Of a stretch of 64,000 nt of DNA, positions 1 through 7,476 are shown piece after piece. Each line of letters opens with the position of its first letter. The first letter of the stretch is position 1. This stretch comes from Mycolicibacterium moriokaense (lineage in GTDB: Bacteria; Actinomycetota; Actinomycetes; Mycobacteriales; Mycobacteriaceae), in the NCBI RefSeq assembly GCF_010726085.1, contig NZ_AP022560.1, forward strand, positions 3,410,001-3,474,000. Direction: 5' to 3'. Under the pieces are notes generated by a model. The model had not been told where the DNA came from. It did not search any database and was given only the letters and a program-made list of their open reading frames with translations. Made by a program: the position numbers and the translations under genes.

Positions 1-1
1 G

Positions 2-631
2 ACCTACGTCATGTGCGAGGTCCTCGGATGGCGCGGCATCTGGCTCTCGGAGGAGCGGCGCCGGATCGGCAACGTCGATGTCGGGCGCGCCGAATACCTC
101 GGGCTACCGTACTACGGGCGCTGGCTGCTCGCCGTGGCGCGGGTCCTTGTGGAGAAGCACCACATCGGACTGACCGAACTGAGTGAACGGATGGCCGAGG
201 TCAAGGAGCGCTACGCGGGCGGCCTCGAAGGCAAGACGCTCGAAGCCCGACCGAAAACCGAAGGCGACGGCTCGCAGGTCAAGCGCAATCAGCATGCCGA
301 GGAGGCGAACGGCAAGGGTGACCCGCAGTGCTACGCAGGCCAGGCGGGCCCCCCAAAGTTCAAGGTGGGCGACCGGGTCGTGGTGCGTGAACTTCCGGTG
401 ATCTTCTACACCCGCACCCCCGAATACGTCCGTGGTGCGACGGGTGAGATCGAGGCCGTCGCCTACGAGAGCCCGGCCGCCGAGGACGAGACCTGGGACC
501 GTCCCGTGCGTCCGGAGTGGTTCTACGTCGTCAGGTTCAACATGGCCGACCTCTGGTACGGCTACACCGGAACCGACCACGACGTCATCTCCACCGAAAT
601 CCCCGAACGCTGGCTCGAAGCCGCCAAATAG
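2..631 (+). CDS. scnBA: Thiocyanate hydrolase-type fused beta-alpha subunit (nitrile hydratase beta superfamily), 5' partial
   Basis: The reading frame is open to the left edge, so the true start lies outside the window; the first internal Met is at 11. The visible 209 residues have two parts. Residues 1 to about 75 (motifs CEVLGWRGIW, YLGLPYYGRWLL) resemble the ScnB beta subunit of Thiobacillus thioparus thiocyanate hydrolase. From about residue 100 (GDPQCYAG, KVGDRVVV, FYTRTPEYVRGATG, ESPAAEDE, TEIPERWLE) it resembles ScnA, the SH3-like alpha subunit. In T. thioparus these are two chains; here a charged linker joins them, giving the architecture of a nitrile hydratase beta subunit. The gamma subunit and an activator follow at once. 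It should help form the Co(III) site that converts thiocyanate to carbonyl sulfide and ammonia. A nitrile hydratase role remains possible. Confidence 0.75.
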   Translation, partial: TYVMCEVLGWRGIWLSEERRRIGNVDVGRAEYLGLPYYGRWLLAVARVLVEKHHIGLTELSERMAEVKERYAGGLEGKTLEARPKTEGDGSQVKRNQHAEEANGKGDPQCYAGQAGPPKFKVGDRVVVRELPVIFYTRTPEYVRGATGEIEAVAYESPAAEDETWDRPVRPEWFYVVRFNMADLWYGYTGTDHDVISTEIPERWLEAAK

Positions 632-654
632 TCTCGACGAGAAAGGTATTCACT

Positions 655-1374
655 TTGTCTGACCACGGTCACGACCATGACCACGACCACGAACGGACCG
701 TCGCCCCCATGGTCGACGAGATCACCGACTTCGAGGTCCTCGAGATCGCCCTGCGTGAATTGTGCATCGAGAAGGGCATCTTCACCGCCGAGGAACACCG
801 CGTCATGACGGAGTTCGCCGAGCAGATCGGTCCGACGCCAGCCGCGCGTCTGGTGGCTAAGGCGTGGCTCGATCCGCAGTTCAAGGAACTCGCTCTCGCA
901 GAACCGATGACGGCCAGCAAGGAGGTCGGTGTCGACTGGCTGCATCCCACGGGCTGGGGCACGCCGAGCGATTTCACCGCGTTCCAGATCCTCGCGGACA
1001 CCCCCACCCTGCACAACGTGATCGTCTGCGCGCTGTGTTCGTGCTACCCGCGCCCGATCCTCGGCAACTCACCCGAGTGGTACCGGACCCCGAATTACCG
1101 TCGGCGCCTTGTCCGCTGGCCTCGGCAGGTGCTGGCCGAGTTCGGTCTCTACCTGCCCGACGACGTCACGATCCATGTGCAGGACTCCAACCAGAAGCAC
1201 CGCTTCATGGTGATGCCGCTGCGACCCGAGGGCACCGAGGACTGGGCCGAGGATCAGTTGGTCGAGATCATCACCCGCGACTGCCTGATCGGGGTGGCGC
1301 TCCCGAAGCCGGGCGTCACGACGAACATGATCGTCGACACCCGCCCCGCGATTCACCCGGGGAACGCGGGATGA
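655..1374 (+). CDS. scnC: Thiocyanate hydrolase gamma / nitrile hydratase alpha-type metal subunit
   Basis: This 239-residue protein carries the catalytic cobalt claw, C125-A-L-C128-S-C130, in the context VIVCALCSCYPRP. In the family the second and third Cys are oxidised to sulfinic and sulfenic acid. The TTG start at 655 is chosen because AGAAAGG lies 7 nt upstream and because the resulting N-terminus is a His/Asp run (HGHDHDHDHE), as remembered for T. thioparus ScnC; classical nitrile hydratase alpha chains lack it. Further ScnC-like stretches are PTPAARLVAKAWLDP, PEWYRTPNYRRRLVRWPRQ and TRDCLIGVALPKPG. The residue after the first ligand Cys is Ala, where ScnC and Co-type enzymes usually have Thr and Fe-type Ser. 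It lies 23 nt after the fused beta-alpha gene and overlaps the next gene by ATGA. Confidence 0.85.
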   Translation: MSDHGHDHDHDHERTVAPMVDEITDFEVLEIALRELCIEKGIFTAEEHRVMTEFAEQIGPTPAARLVAKAWLDPQFKELALAEPMTASKEVGVDWLHPTGWGTPSDFTAFQILADTPTLHNVIVCALCSCYPRPILGNSPEWYRTPNYRRRLVRWPRQVLAEFGLYLPDDVTIHVQDSNQKHRFMVMPLRPEGTEDWAEDQLVEIITRDCLIGVALPKPGVTTNMIVDTRPAIHPGNAG

Positions 1375-1736
1375 GCGCCGAGCCGCGACCGGTCGAGCCC
1401 GTACGCATCGCACCGCTCGAGGAGATCGTCGAGCGCGGCCAGGTGTGGCCGCGGATGGCCGCCAAGTGGGGCGTCGAAAACCCTGTGCCGCCGTGGAAGA
1501 CGAGCCTGGACGGCATGTGCGACGCCCTCGATCGCGCCTCGTGCGACGCGAACGTCCCGTCGTTCAAGGAGCGTCGCGACGAGGAGGATGCGCTTTCGGC
1601 CACGCTGTACGCGGACCTGCCGTACCCGGAGAACCAGCTGATGTCCCTGGCGCACTCGCTCGTCGCCAGGGGTGTCATCGACGAAGCCGAACTCAAGGAA
1701 CGGCTCGCTACCATCCGTGCGAGGTTGGAGGCCTGA
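1371..1736 (+). CDS. Cobalt hydratase activator / subunit-swapping chaperone (NhlE / P15K type)
   Basis: The 121-residue protein starts at the ATG of an ATGA overlap with the gamma subunit gene, so the two are probably translationally coupled. It resembles the N-terminal helical domain of nitrile hydratase beta chains (PPWKTSLDGMCDALDRAS in front, YPENQLMSLAHSLVARGVI and a terminal charged helix behind). Small proteins of this kind follow the catalytic genes in Co-type nitrile hydratase loci (beta-alpha-activator, nhlBAE) and in thiocyanate hydrolase loci (P15K). They deliver cobalt and drive cysteine oxidation by transient exchange with the beta chain. Position, size and sequence all fit this role. 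No separate cobalt transporter gene follows. Confidence 0.7.
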   Translation: MSAEPRPVEPVRIAPLEEIVERGQVWPRMAAKWGVENPVPPWKTSLDGMCDALDRASCDANVPSFKERRDEEDALSATLYADLPYPENQLMSLAHSLVARGVIDEAELKERLATIRARLEA

Positions 1737-1750
1737 GCGCGGCGACGCGC

Positions 1751-1763
1751 TAAGTTCAATCCG
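1751..1763 (+). promoter_or_regulatory. Leaderless-type -10 box for the EthD-like gene
   Basis: TAAGTT (1751-1756) is followed by exactly 6 nt and then the GTG start at 1763, with no Shine-Dalgarno sequence. This is the spacing seen for leaderless mycobacterial mRNAs. Read from sequence; transcription start not verified. Confidence 0.5.
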
Positions 1764-2479
1764 TGGAGAAAGTCATCATCACGCTGAGGCGTGCCGACGC
1801 CGATGACGCGTGGTGCGACAGGATCCGCGGCGACGTGGCGGCCGACCTCCTCGCGTTGGGTCTGCCGGGACTGACGATCAATGTGCGCGACGCCGTGGTG
1901 CGCGGTTCACTCATGACGCTGACGACCCTCGACCCGCCCGTCGTCGGGTTCGTCACGCTATGGGCGCATCAGTGCTACGGAGACGCGGTAACGGCGGCGC
2001 TGTCCCGGTTGACGTCCGAGGCGGAGCACGCCGATGCGTATCTGGTCACCGAATCGGTGCCGCTGCCTGCGCCGCTCACGGCCGAGGGCGCACGCACGGA
2101 CGGCTTCGCCAACATCGCGCTGCTGCGTAGGCCGGACGACCTGGACGAGGCGACGTGGTTGCGGCGCTGGCACATCGACCACACGCCGGTGGCCATCGAG
2201 ACACAGTCGACCTTCGGCTACACACAGAACGCGGTCGTGCGCACGTTGACGCCGGGGGCGCCGGCGATCGACGCCGTCGTCGAGGAGCTCTTCCCCGAAG
2301 CGGCGCTCACCGATCTGCACGCGTTCTTCGACGCGCCCGACGACGACGAGCTCAACCGCCGGATGACGCGAATGGTCGCCAGTACCTCCGCATTCGGCGC
2401 CAACCGCGACGTCGACACGGTGCCGACCAGTCGGTATGTGTATCGGACACCGTTTCTCGTCGACAACAGATTGGGGTAA
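1763..2479 (+). CDS. EthD-like dimeric alpha/beta-barrel protein
   Basis: This is a 238-residue cytosolic protein without signal peptide or membrane segment. The segment RRPDDLDEATWLRRWHIDHT, followed by the Val-rich strand QNAVVRTLTPG, is typical of the EthD family, small ferredoxin-fold proteins that form dimeric barrels and accompany oxidative degradation pathways; their biochemical role is poorly defined. The N-terminal half looks like a second diverged copy of the same fold. The GTG start follows a leaderless-type -10 box. The stop at 2477-2479 lies 4 nt before the next ATG, so this gene and the PPOX gene probably form an operon. Exact function unknown. Confidence 0.7.
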   Translation: MEKVIITLRRADADDAWCDRIRGDVAADLLALGLPGLTINVRDAVVRGSLMTLTTLDPPVVGFVTLWAHQCYGDAVTAALSRLTSEAEHADAYLVTESVPLPAPLTAEGARTDGFANIALLRRPDDLDEATWLRRWHIDHTPVAIETQSTFGYTQNAVVRTLTPGAPAIDAVVEELFPEAALTDLHAFFDAPDDDELNRRMTRMVASTSAFGANRDVDTVPTSRYVYRTPFLVDNRLG

Positions 2480-2483
2480 GCGG

Positions 2484-2927
2484 ATGACCACGCTGGACGA
2501 GGCGTTCGGCATGGCCGCCGACGAGAGCGGGCTCGCGGTCGTCTCGACCGTCCGTGCCGACAACACCGTTCAGGCATCGCTCGTCAACGTCGGCGTGCTA
2601 CCGCATCCGGCCACCGGCGACCAGGTGCTCGGCTTCGTCACCTACGGCAAGGTGAAACTGGCCAACCTGCGGGCACGCCCACAGTTGGCGGTGACGTTCC
2701 GCAAGGGTTGGCAGTGGGCCACCGTGGAGGGCAGAGCGGAGTTGGCGGGGCCCGACGATTCGCAAGGCTGGCTCACCGACGGCGAGCAGCTTCGACTGTT
2801 GCTGCGCGAGGTGTTCACCGCCGCAGGCGGAACGCACGACGATTGGGACGAATACGACAGGGTGATGGCGGAGCAGCGGCGCACCGTCGTGCTTATCGCA
2901 CCCACCCGGGTGTACAGCAACAGTTAG
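2484..2927 (+). CDS. PPOX-class F420/flavin-dependent oxidoreductase (Rv1875-like)
   Basis: The 147-residue protein has the split-barrel fold of the pyridoxamine-5'-phosphate-oxidase superfamily. Seen features are an N-terminal helix, the ASLVNVGVLP strand, VLGFVTYGKVKLANLRARPQ with the basic residues that bind cofactor phosphate, and WATVEGRAEL. Mycobacterial members often use F420 or bind heme or flavin rather than act on PNP. Length and position near bfrA match M. tuberculosis Rv1875. The ATG at 2484 is chosen because it follows the EthD stop by 4 nt; an upstream in-frame ATG at 2436 would overlap the EthD gene. The substrate cannot be told from sequence. Confidence 0.8.
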   Translation: MTTLDEAFGMAADESGLAVVSTVRADNTVQASLVNVGVLPHPATGDQVLGFVTYGKVKLANLRARPQLAVTFRKGWQWATVEGRAELAGPDDSQGWLTDGEQLRLLLREVFTAAGGTHDDWDEYDRVMAEQRRTVVLIAPTRVYSNS

Positions 2928-2943
2928 CGCATACGCTGCTGGC

Positions 2944-3702
2944 GTGATTCTCCAGATCGCCGACGACCAGCGGGTGCGCACGCTGACGCTCAATCGGCCC
3001 GAGGTGCTCAACGCGTTCAACGAAGAGCTGTATCACGCCACCGCGACCGCGCTGAACGAGGCGGCGGACGATCCCGATGTCGCGGTGGTACTGCTGACCG
3101 GGGCGGGACGCGCGTTCAGCGCCGGTAACGACCTCAACGAAATGCAGAGGCGCATCACCGATCCCGCGTTCAACGAGCAGGGCAGCCACTTCTCGACGAT
3201 GATCGACGCGCTCGCCGACTTTCCCAAGCCGCTGATCTGTGCGGTCAACGGAGTCGGCGTCGGCATCGGCACGACGATCCTCGGCTATGCCGATCTGGCG
3301 TTCATGTCGTCGACGGCGCGTCTGAAGACGCCGTTCACCAGCCTGGGCGTGGCACCCGAAGCGGCGTCGTCGTACCTGCTGCCACGCCTGATCGGCAGGC
3401 AGAACGCCGCCTGGCTGCTGATGTCATCGGAATGGGTAAACGCCGACGAGGCTCACCGCATGGGCCTGGTGTGGAAGGTCTGTGAGCCCGACGATCTGTT
3501 GCCCGAGGCGCGTCGCCACGCCGAAGTCCTTGCCTCCCGGCCGATTTCGAGCCTGACGGCGGTCAAGCAGACGATGGTCGCACCCACTCTGGAGGGGATT
3601 GCGGCGGCAACCGAACGGGAGAATCAGCAGTTCGCCGTCTTGATGGGCGCCGCCGCCAATGCCGCCGCACTGGCCGACTTCACCGGTAAGCGGAGTCAGT
3701 AG
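2944..3702 (+). CDS. Crotonase-fold enoyl-CoA hydratase/isomerase family protein
   Basis: This 252-residue crotonase shows the first oxyanion-hole motif GAGRAFSAGNDLNEM and a second Gly-rich helix NGVGVGIGTTILG. The two Glu of true hydratases appear replaced (Thr in the GIGTTI helix, Phe in TPFTSLG). Instead a Glu occurs in VAPEAASSYLLPRLIG, the pattern of delta3,delta2-enoyl-CoA isomerases (PEGCSS-type). I therefore prefer an isomerase-like role in unsaturated acyl-CoA beta-oxidation over a simple hydratase. The GTG start lies 6 nt after TACGCT (2932-2937), a leaderless layout. The end overlaps the convergent bfd gene by 7 nt. Confidence 0.8.
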   Translation: MILQIADDQRVRTLTLNRPEVLNAFNEELYHATATALNEAADDPDVAVVLLTGAGRAFSAGNDLNEMQRRITDPAFNEQGSHFSTMIDALADFPKPLICAVNGVGVGIGTTILGYADLAFMSSTARLKTPFTSLGVAPEAASSYLLPRLIGRQNAAWLLMSSEWVNADEAHRMGLVWKVCEPDDLLPEARRHAEVLASRPISSLTAVKQTMVAPTLEGIAAATERENQQFAVLMGAAANAAALADFTGKRSQ

Positions 3703-3893
3703 CTCACGGATTGCGGGGTCGCCCCATTGAGCTCGCGATGCGCCGCGATCATCGCGCGCAGCGTCCGGCGGCACCGCCCACAGTCACCGCCGGCCCCGCA
3801 GGCCTCGGTGATCTGTTTCGACGTGGTGGCCCCCTTGGCCACGGCTTCGTCCACGTCGTGACTCGTCACACCCAGACACAGACAAACGAACAT
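3696..3893 (-). CDS. bfd: Bacterioferritin-associated ferredoxin
   Basis: This 65-residue [2Fe-2S] protein has ligands C4 and C6 (MFVCLCLG) and C38 and C41 (GGDCGRC), with an extra C32, the standard Bfd arrangement. Bfd binds bacterioferritin and passes electrons to its heme so that stored ferric iron is reduced and released. It sits 5 nt after the two-domain hypothetical gene, in the same direction, and close to bfrA, which is transcribed the other way. The intervening promoter has IdeR-like boxes, so iron-dependent control is likely. The last 7 nt overlap the convergent crotonase gene. Confidence 0.9.
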   Translation of the reverse strand: MFVCLCLGVTSHDVDEAVAKGATTSKQITEACGAGGDCGRCRRTLRAMIAAHRELNGATPQSVSY

Positions 3894-3898
3894 CGGCG

Positions 3899-4531
3899 TC
3901 AGCCCCGCTCGTCCACGGCCATGAGATGGGCGAACCTGCCGACGAACTGGCTGGGGTAGGGACCCAAGCCCGCGTTCGACATCCACTCTGCGGCGGCATC
4001 CGGGTGCTCGATCCACTGCCGGGTGGCATTCTCATCCTCGATTTCCTGCAGGATCATCACCTCCTGCCCGTCATCGAGCGCGCGGTAGACCCAGATCTTG
4101 CGGACACCACCGCGCTTGAAGCGCTCGATTCCGTCGTGCAACTTGACCATCAGCGCAGACACGTCCTCGACCGACGTCATGACGCCGACTACGACACGGC
4201 CCACATGATCGGCAGGCGACGGGGGATACAGGTCGATCTTCTCGACGACCTCGCCGCCGAATATCGGGGGAATGTCCTCGACGCCCGAAATGTCGAACCA
4301 CTCGAAAATCTCGGGTGACCGCAAAACTTCACGCATCGACCGCACATTGCGAATGCCGATGGTCACCAATACGCGATTGGATTCCCAGATCGATGTGTAC
4401 AGCACCACATGGTGGGCGCCTATCGACGCCAGCCCATCGGAATGTTTCTTGAGCCAATTCCACATGCGATCGACGTCGTCGACCCTAAAATCACAGGCAA
4501 GAATAAGCGAGTGCAGATCGTCGTCACTCAT
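3899..4531 (-). CDS. Conserved hypothetical two-domain alpha/beta-barrel protein beside bfd/bfrA
   Basis: The 210-residue protein has no signal peptide or membrane segment. Two halves (about 1-100 and 110-205) each look like a ferredoxin-type alpha/beta unit: the first contains HHVVLYTSIWESNRVLVTIGIR, split here as HHVVLYTS and RVLVTIGIR; the second contains KIWVYRALDDGQEVMILQEI. Both resemble stress-response or ABM-type dimeric barrel strands. Its base composition is lower in GC than its neighbours, as is bfrA. It is co-transcribed with bfd (5-nt gap) and divergent from bfrA across IdeR-like boxes, suggesting an iron- or heme-related function. A comparable gene (Rv1874) lies near bfrA in M. 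tuberculosis. The function is not known. Confidence 0.75.
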   Translation of the reverse strand: MSDDDLHSLILACDFRVDDVDRMWNWLKKHSDGLASIGAHHVVLYTSIWESNRVLVTIGIRNVRSMREVLRSPEIFEWFDISGVEDIPPIFGGEVVEKIDLYPPSPADHVGRVVVGVMTSVEDVSALMVKLHDGIERFKRGGVRKIWVYRALDDGQEVMILQEIEDENATRQWIEHPDAAAEWMSNAGLGPYPSQFVGRFAHLMAVDERG

Positions 4532-4547
4532 ACCTATTCCATGTCCC

Positions 4548-4566
4548 TTAGGTGAGGCTTGCAGGT
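4548..4566. promoter_or_regulatory. Candidate IdeR box 1
   Basis: TTAGGTGAGGCTTGCAGGT matches 12 of 19 positions of the mycobacterial iron-box consensus TTAGGTTAGGCTAACCTAA, best in its left half. It lies just upstream of the hypothetical-bfd operon. Weak alone; it gains weight from box 2, which starts exactly 20 bp further on. Confidence 0.45.
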
Positions 4567-4567
4567 G

Positions 4568-4586
4568 TTAGCGCAGTCTAACCTTA
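4568..4586. promoter_or_regulatory. Candidate IdeR box 2
   Basis: TTAGCGCAGTCTAACCTTA matches 14 of 19 positions of the IdeR consensus. Together with box 1 it forms a tandem pair between the divergent hypothetical-bfd and bfrA genes, and a further half-site (TAGCCTAGG) follows. M. tuberculosis bfrA is known to be IdeR-controlled. Confidence 0.6.
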
Positions 4587-4773
4587 CTTAGCCTAGGCAG
4601 TCCAGAGTCTGTGCCTGATCTGCATCCGACGGTTGGCGCGATCGTCCGCCATCGGCTCGAAAACGCGCCTCGCGCAACGAAAAAGATGCGGCGATCGGCA
4701 TTTTCTGGGCTAGATTGGGTACTGCACTGCAGCAAGCCACACCTGCCCAGCCTCAAGGTGCCTAGGAGCGAAG

Positions 4774-5259
4774 ATGCAAGGGGATCCCGACGTTCTGAAA
4801 TTGCTCAACGAGCAATTGACAAGCGAACTGACTGCCATTAACCAATACTTCCTGCATTCGAAGATGCAAGCGAATTGGGGATTCACCGAACTGGCGGAAT
4901 ACACCCGTAAAGAGTCGTTCGAAGAAATGCAGCACGCGGAAGCGATCACCGATCGAATTCTGATTCTCGACGGACTGCCGAACTATCAGCGACTCTTCTC
5001 CCTGCGAATCGGGCAGACCCTGCGTGAACAATTCGAGGCCGACCTGGCGATCGAATACGAGGTGCTCGCCCGCCTGAAGCCCGGCATCATCATGTGCCGC
5101 GAGAAGGAGGACGCCACCACGGCGAACCTCTTCGAGAAGATCCTGGCCAACGAAGAGGACCACATCGACTACCTCGAGACGCAGCTCGAGTTGATGGACA
5201 AGCTGGGCGTGGAGCTGTACTCGGCTCAGTGTGTGTCCCGGCCGCCCAGCCACGCATAA
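4774..5259 (+). CDS. bfrA: Heme bacterioferritin BfrA
   Basis: The 161-residue protein is nearly identical to M. tuberculosis BfrA through MQGDPDVLKLLNEQLTSELT and to the C-terminal ELYSAQCVSRPP. It stores iron as a 24-subunit cage. The dinuclear ferroxidase ligands E18, E51, H54, E94, E127 and H130 are all present, and M52 is the axial ligand of the heme shared between subunits. AGGAG at 4764-4768 places the ATG. It is divergent from the bfd operon, and the roughly 240-nt upstream region holds the two IdeR-like boxes, consistent with iron-activated expression. bfd supplies electrons for iron release. Confidence 0.97.
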   Translation: MQGDPDVLKLLNEQLTSELTAINQYFLHSKMQANWGFTELAEYTRKESFEEMQHAEAITDRILILDGLPNYQRLFSLRIGQTLREQFEADLAIEYEVLARLKPGIIMCREKEDATTANLFEKILANEEDHIDYLETQLELMDKLGVELYSAQCVSRPPSHA

Positions 5260-5370
5260 CACCGCTGCACCGAGAGTTTCGGCAGATCCGGCTTCCGCTG
5301 TGGTGTAACTTCCATAGCCTATCTAACGATAAGTGTGGTGAGCATGTCGCCACACCAACGGAAGGTAGGT

Positions 5371-7434
5371 ATGACCACCGCGCCAACAGACGCCGCCGCG
5401 GATCTTGAATCGCCCAGTGCGCTGATCAGCCTTCGGCGCCGCAACATCATCTTCGTTGCGGTGCTACTCGGCATGTTGCTGGCCGCGCTCGATCAAACGA
5501 TCGTCGCCACCGCGCTGCCGACTGTCGTCGCGGATCTCGGGGGAGCAGGCCACCAGTCGTGGGTGGTGACCAGCTATCTGTTGGCCTCCACGATCGTCAC
5601 CGCGATCGTCGGCAAGCTCGGCGATCTCTTCGGCCGCAAGGCGGTGTTCTGCGCGTCGATCCTGTTCTTCCTCGCCGGCTCGGTGCTGTGCGGGTTGGCT
5701 GGATCGATGACGATGCTGGTGGCATCGCGCGCACTTCAGGGCGTCGGTGGCGGCGCGATGATGGTCACCGCGATGGCGGTCATCGGCGAGGTCATCCCGC
5801 TGCGCGAACGCGGCCGCTATCAGGGCGCACTCGGTGCCGTATTCGGTGTCACCACGGTCATCGGCCCGCTGCTCGGCGGGTTCTTCACCGACCACCTGAC
5901 CTGGCGGTGGGCGTTCTGGATCAACGTCCCGATCGGAATTCTGGTGCTCGTCGTCGGCGTCCTGGCCATTCCGTCGCTGGCCAGGACCGCCAGGCCGGTG
6001 ATCGACTACGCGGGCATCCTGTTCATCGGACTGGCCGCCTCGGGTCTGACGCTGGCGACCAGCTGGGGCGGCAGCACCTACGCGTGGACATCGCCCGTGA
6101 TCATCACGCTGTTCGCCGGGTCCGCGGTCGCGTTGGCGATCTTCGTGTGGGTGGAATCCCGTGCCGCGGAGCCGATTCTGCCGATCCGGCTGTTCGCCAG
6201 CCCGGTGTTCACGGTGTGCTGCATCCTCGGCTTCATCGTCGGGTTCGCGATGCTGGGCGCCCTGACGTTCCTGCCCACGTTCATGCAGTTCGTCAACGGC
6301 GTCTCGGCGACCGAGTCGGGCATGCGCACCCTGCCGATGGTCGCGGGAATGCTGATCACCTCCATCGGCAGCGGCAACATCGTCGGCCACACCGGCCGGT
6401 ACAAGGTGTTCCCCGTCGTGGGCACCGCCACCATGGCGGTGGGTTTTGCATTGCTGTCCCAGATGGGTGCCGACACACCGGTCTGGCAGCAATCGGTGTA
6501 CCTGTTCGTGCTCGGCGCCGGGATCGGCCTGTGCATGCAAGTCCTGATTCTGGTGGTCCAGAACACGTCCACCTTCGCCGATCTCGGCGTCGCGACGTCG
6601 GGTGTCACCTTCTTCCGGACCATCGGAAGTTCTTTCGGCGCAGCGATCTTCGGCTCGCTGTTCGCCAACTTTCTCGCAGGCCGGATTCCGTCGGCGTTGG
6701 CGGCCAGCGGTGCGCCGGCCCGCGCGGCGGACTCACCACAGGCATTGCATGCGCTGTCGCCAGAGATGGCCGCACCCATCGTCGACGCTTACGCGGATTC
6801 GCTCGGCACCGTTTTCCTGTGCGGGGTGCCCGTCGCGATCGTCGGTTTCATCGTCTCGCTCTTCCTCAAAGAGGTGCGGTTGCGGGAAATCGAAACGGTT
6901 TCGGCGACCGATCTCGGAGAGGGCTTCGGCATGCCGAGCACCGAATCGCCCGAGAAGATCCTCGAAGTGGCCATCGGTCGCATCTTCCGCGACTCGCCGG
7001 ATCTTCGACTACGAAGTATCGCCCGGCTTCCCGGATGCCAACTCGACGTCACCCAGATGTGGGCGCTGCTGCAGATCTACCGCCAGAACCAGGTGTTCGG
7101 TTCGGCCACCCTGACCGATATCGCAGAACGTCTGCGAGTGCCGTACGAGGTCATCGAGCCGACTTTCGACGGCCTGGTCGCCAGGGGCCTCGCCCTGCGG
7201 GCCGGAGACCGACTGTGGCTCACCCAGTCCGGAATGAAACAGGTCGACGCCATCACGGCGCTGATCGTCGGGCGCATCGTCGACAAGCTGGCCGCGTCCT
7301 CGTCGTTCGACCGGCGCCCGGACCGGGTGGAGGTGGAGGCCGCCCTCGAGCGCATCGTGCACCGGATGCTGGTGCAACGCGGCTGGATGGAGGACCGTAC
7401 AGAGCTGGCCACCGCGCGCTCAGGCACAAACTAG
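5371..7434 (+). CDS. DHA2-family MFS drug transporter with C-terminal winged-helix extension (Rv1877-like)
   Basis: The protein has 687 residues, the same length as remembered for M. tuberculosis Rv1877, which also follows bfrA. The first 510 or so residues hold about 14 membrane segments, with the DHA2 signatures LAALDQTIVATALPTV in TM1 and GKLGDLFGRK between TM2 and TM3; the family exports drugs by proton antiport. Residues from about 525 on form a soluble tail whose middle (ATLTDIAERLRVPYEVIEP, GLVARGLALRAGDRLWLT) reads as a MarR-like winged helix. GGAAGG at 5360-5365 selects ATG 5371 over upstream GTG/ATG codons at 5335-5344. A KstR-like box overlaps its stop codon. Confidence 0.88.
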   Translation: MTTAPTDAAADLESPSALISLRRRNIIFVAVLLGMLLAALDQTIVATALPTVVADLGGAGHQSWVVTSYLLASTIVTAIVGKLGDLFGRKAVFCASILFFLAGSVLCGLAGSMTMLVASRALQGVGGGAMMVTAMAVIGEVIPLRERGRYQGALGAVFGVTTVIGPLLGGFFTDHLTWRWAFWINVPIGILVLVVGVLAIPSLARTARPVIDYAGILFIGLAASGLTLATSWGGSTYAWTSPVIITLFAGSAVALAIFVWVESRAAEPILPIRLFASPVFTVCCILGFIVGFAMLGALTFLPTFMQFVNGVSATESGMRTLPMVAGMLITSIGSGNIVGHTGRYKVFPVVGTATMAVGFALLSQMGADTPVWQQSVYLFVLGAGIGLCMQVLILVVQNTSTFADLGVATSGVTFFRTIGSSFGAAIFGSLFANFLAGRIPSALAASGAPARAADSPQALHALSPEMAAPIVDAYADSLGTVFLCGVPVAIVGFIVSLFLKEVRLREIETVSATDLGEGFGMPSTESPEKILEVAIGRIFRDSPDLRLRSIARLPGCQLDVTQMWALLQIYRQNQVFGSATLTDIAERLRVPYEVIEPTFDGLVARGLALRAGDRLWLTQSGMKQVDAITALIVGRIVDKLAASSSFDRRPDRVEVEAALERIVHRMLVQRGWMEDRTELATARSGTN

Positions 7435-7445
7435 AACGTGTTCCA
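7432..7445. promoter_or_regulatory. KstR-type operator upstream of the AhpD-like gene
   Basis: TAGAACGTGTTCCA fits the KstR pattern TNNAACNNGTTNNA fully. It lies 31 nt before ATG 7476, close to the inferred -10 box TACGAT (7464-7469), and overlaps the stop of the transporter gene. Confidence 0.65.
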
Positions 7446-7463
7446 ATTCGGCATTCTCCGGCG

Positions 7464-7476
7464 TACGATGCCGTCA
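7464..7476 (+). promoter_or_regulatory. Leaderless-type -10 box
   Basis: TACGAT (7464-7469) is followed by 6 nt and then ATG 7476, without a ribosome binding site. The KstR-type operator ends 18 nt upstream, a plausible repressor position. Confidence 0.55.

Noticed and set aside
4590..4608. A third IdeR-like element on the minus strand
   Set aside because: Only about 10 of 19 positions match; treated as a half-site.
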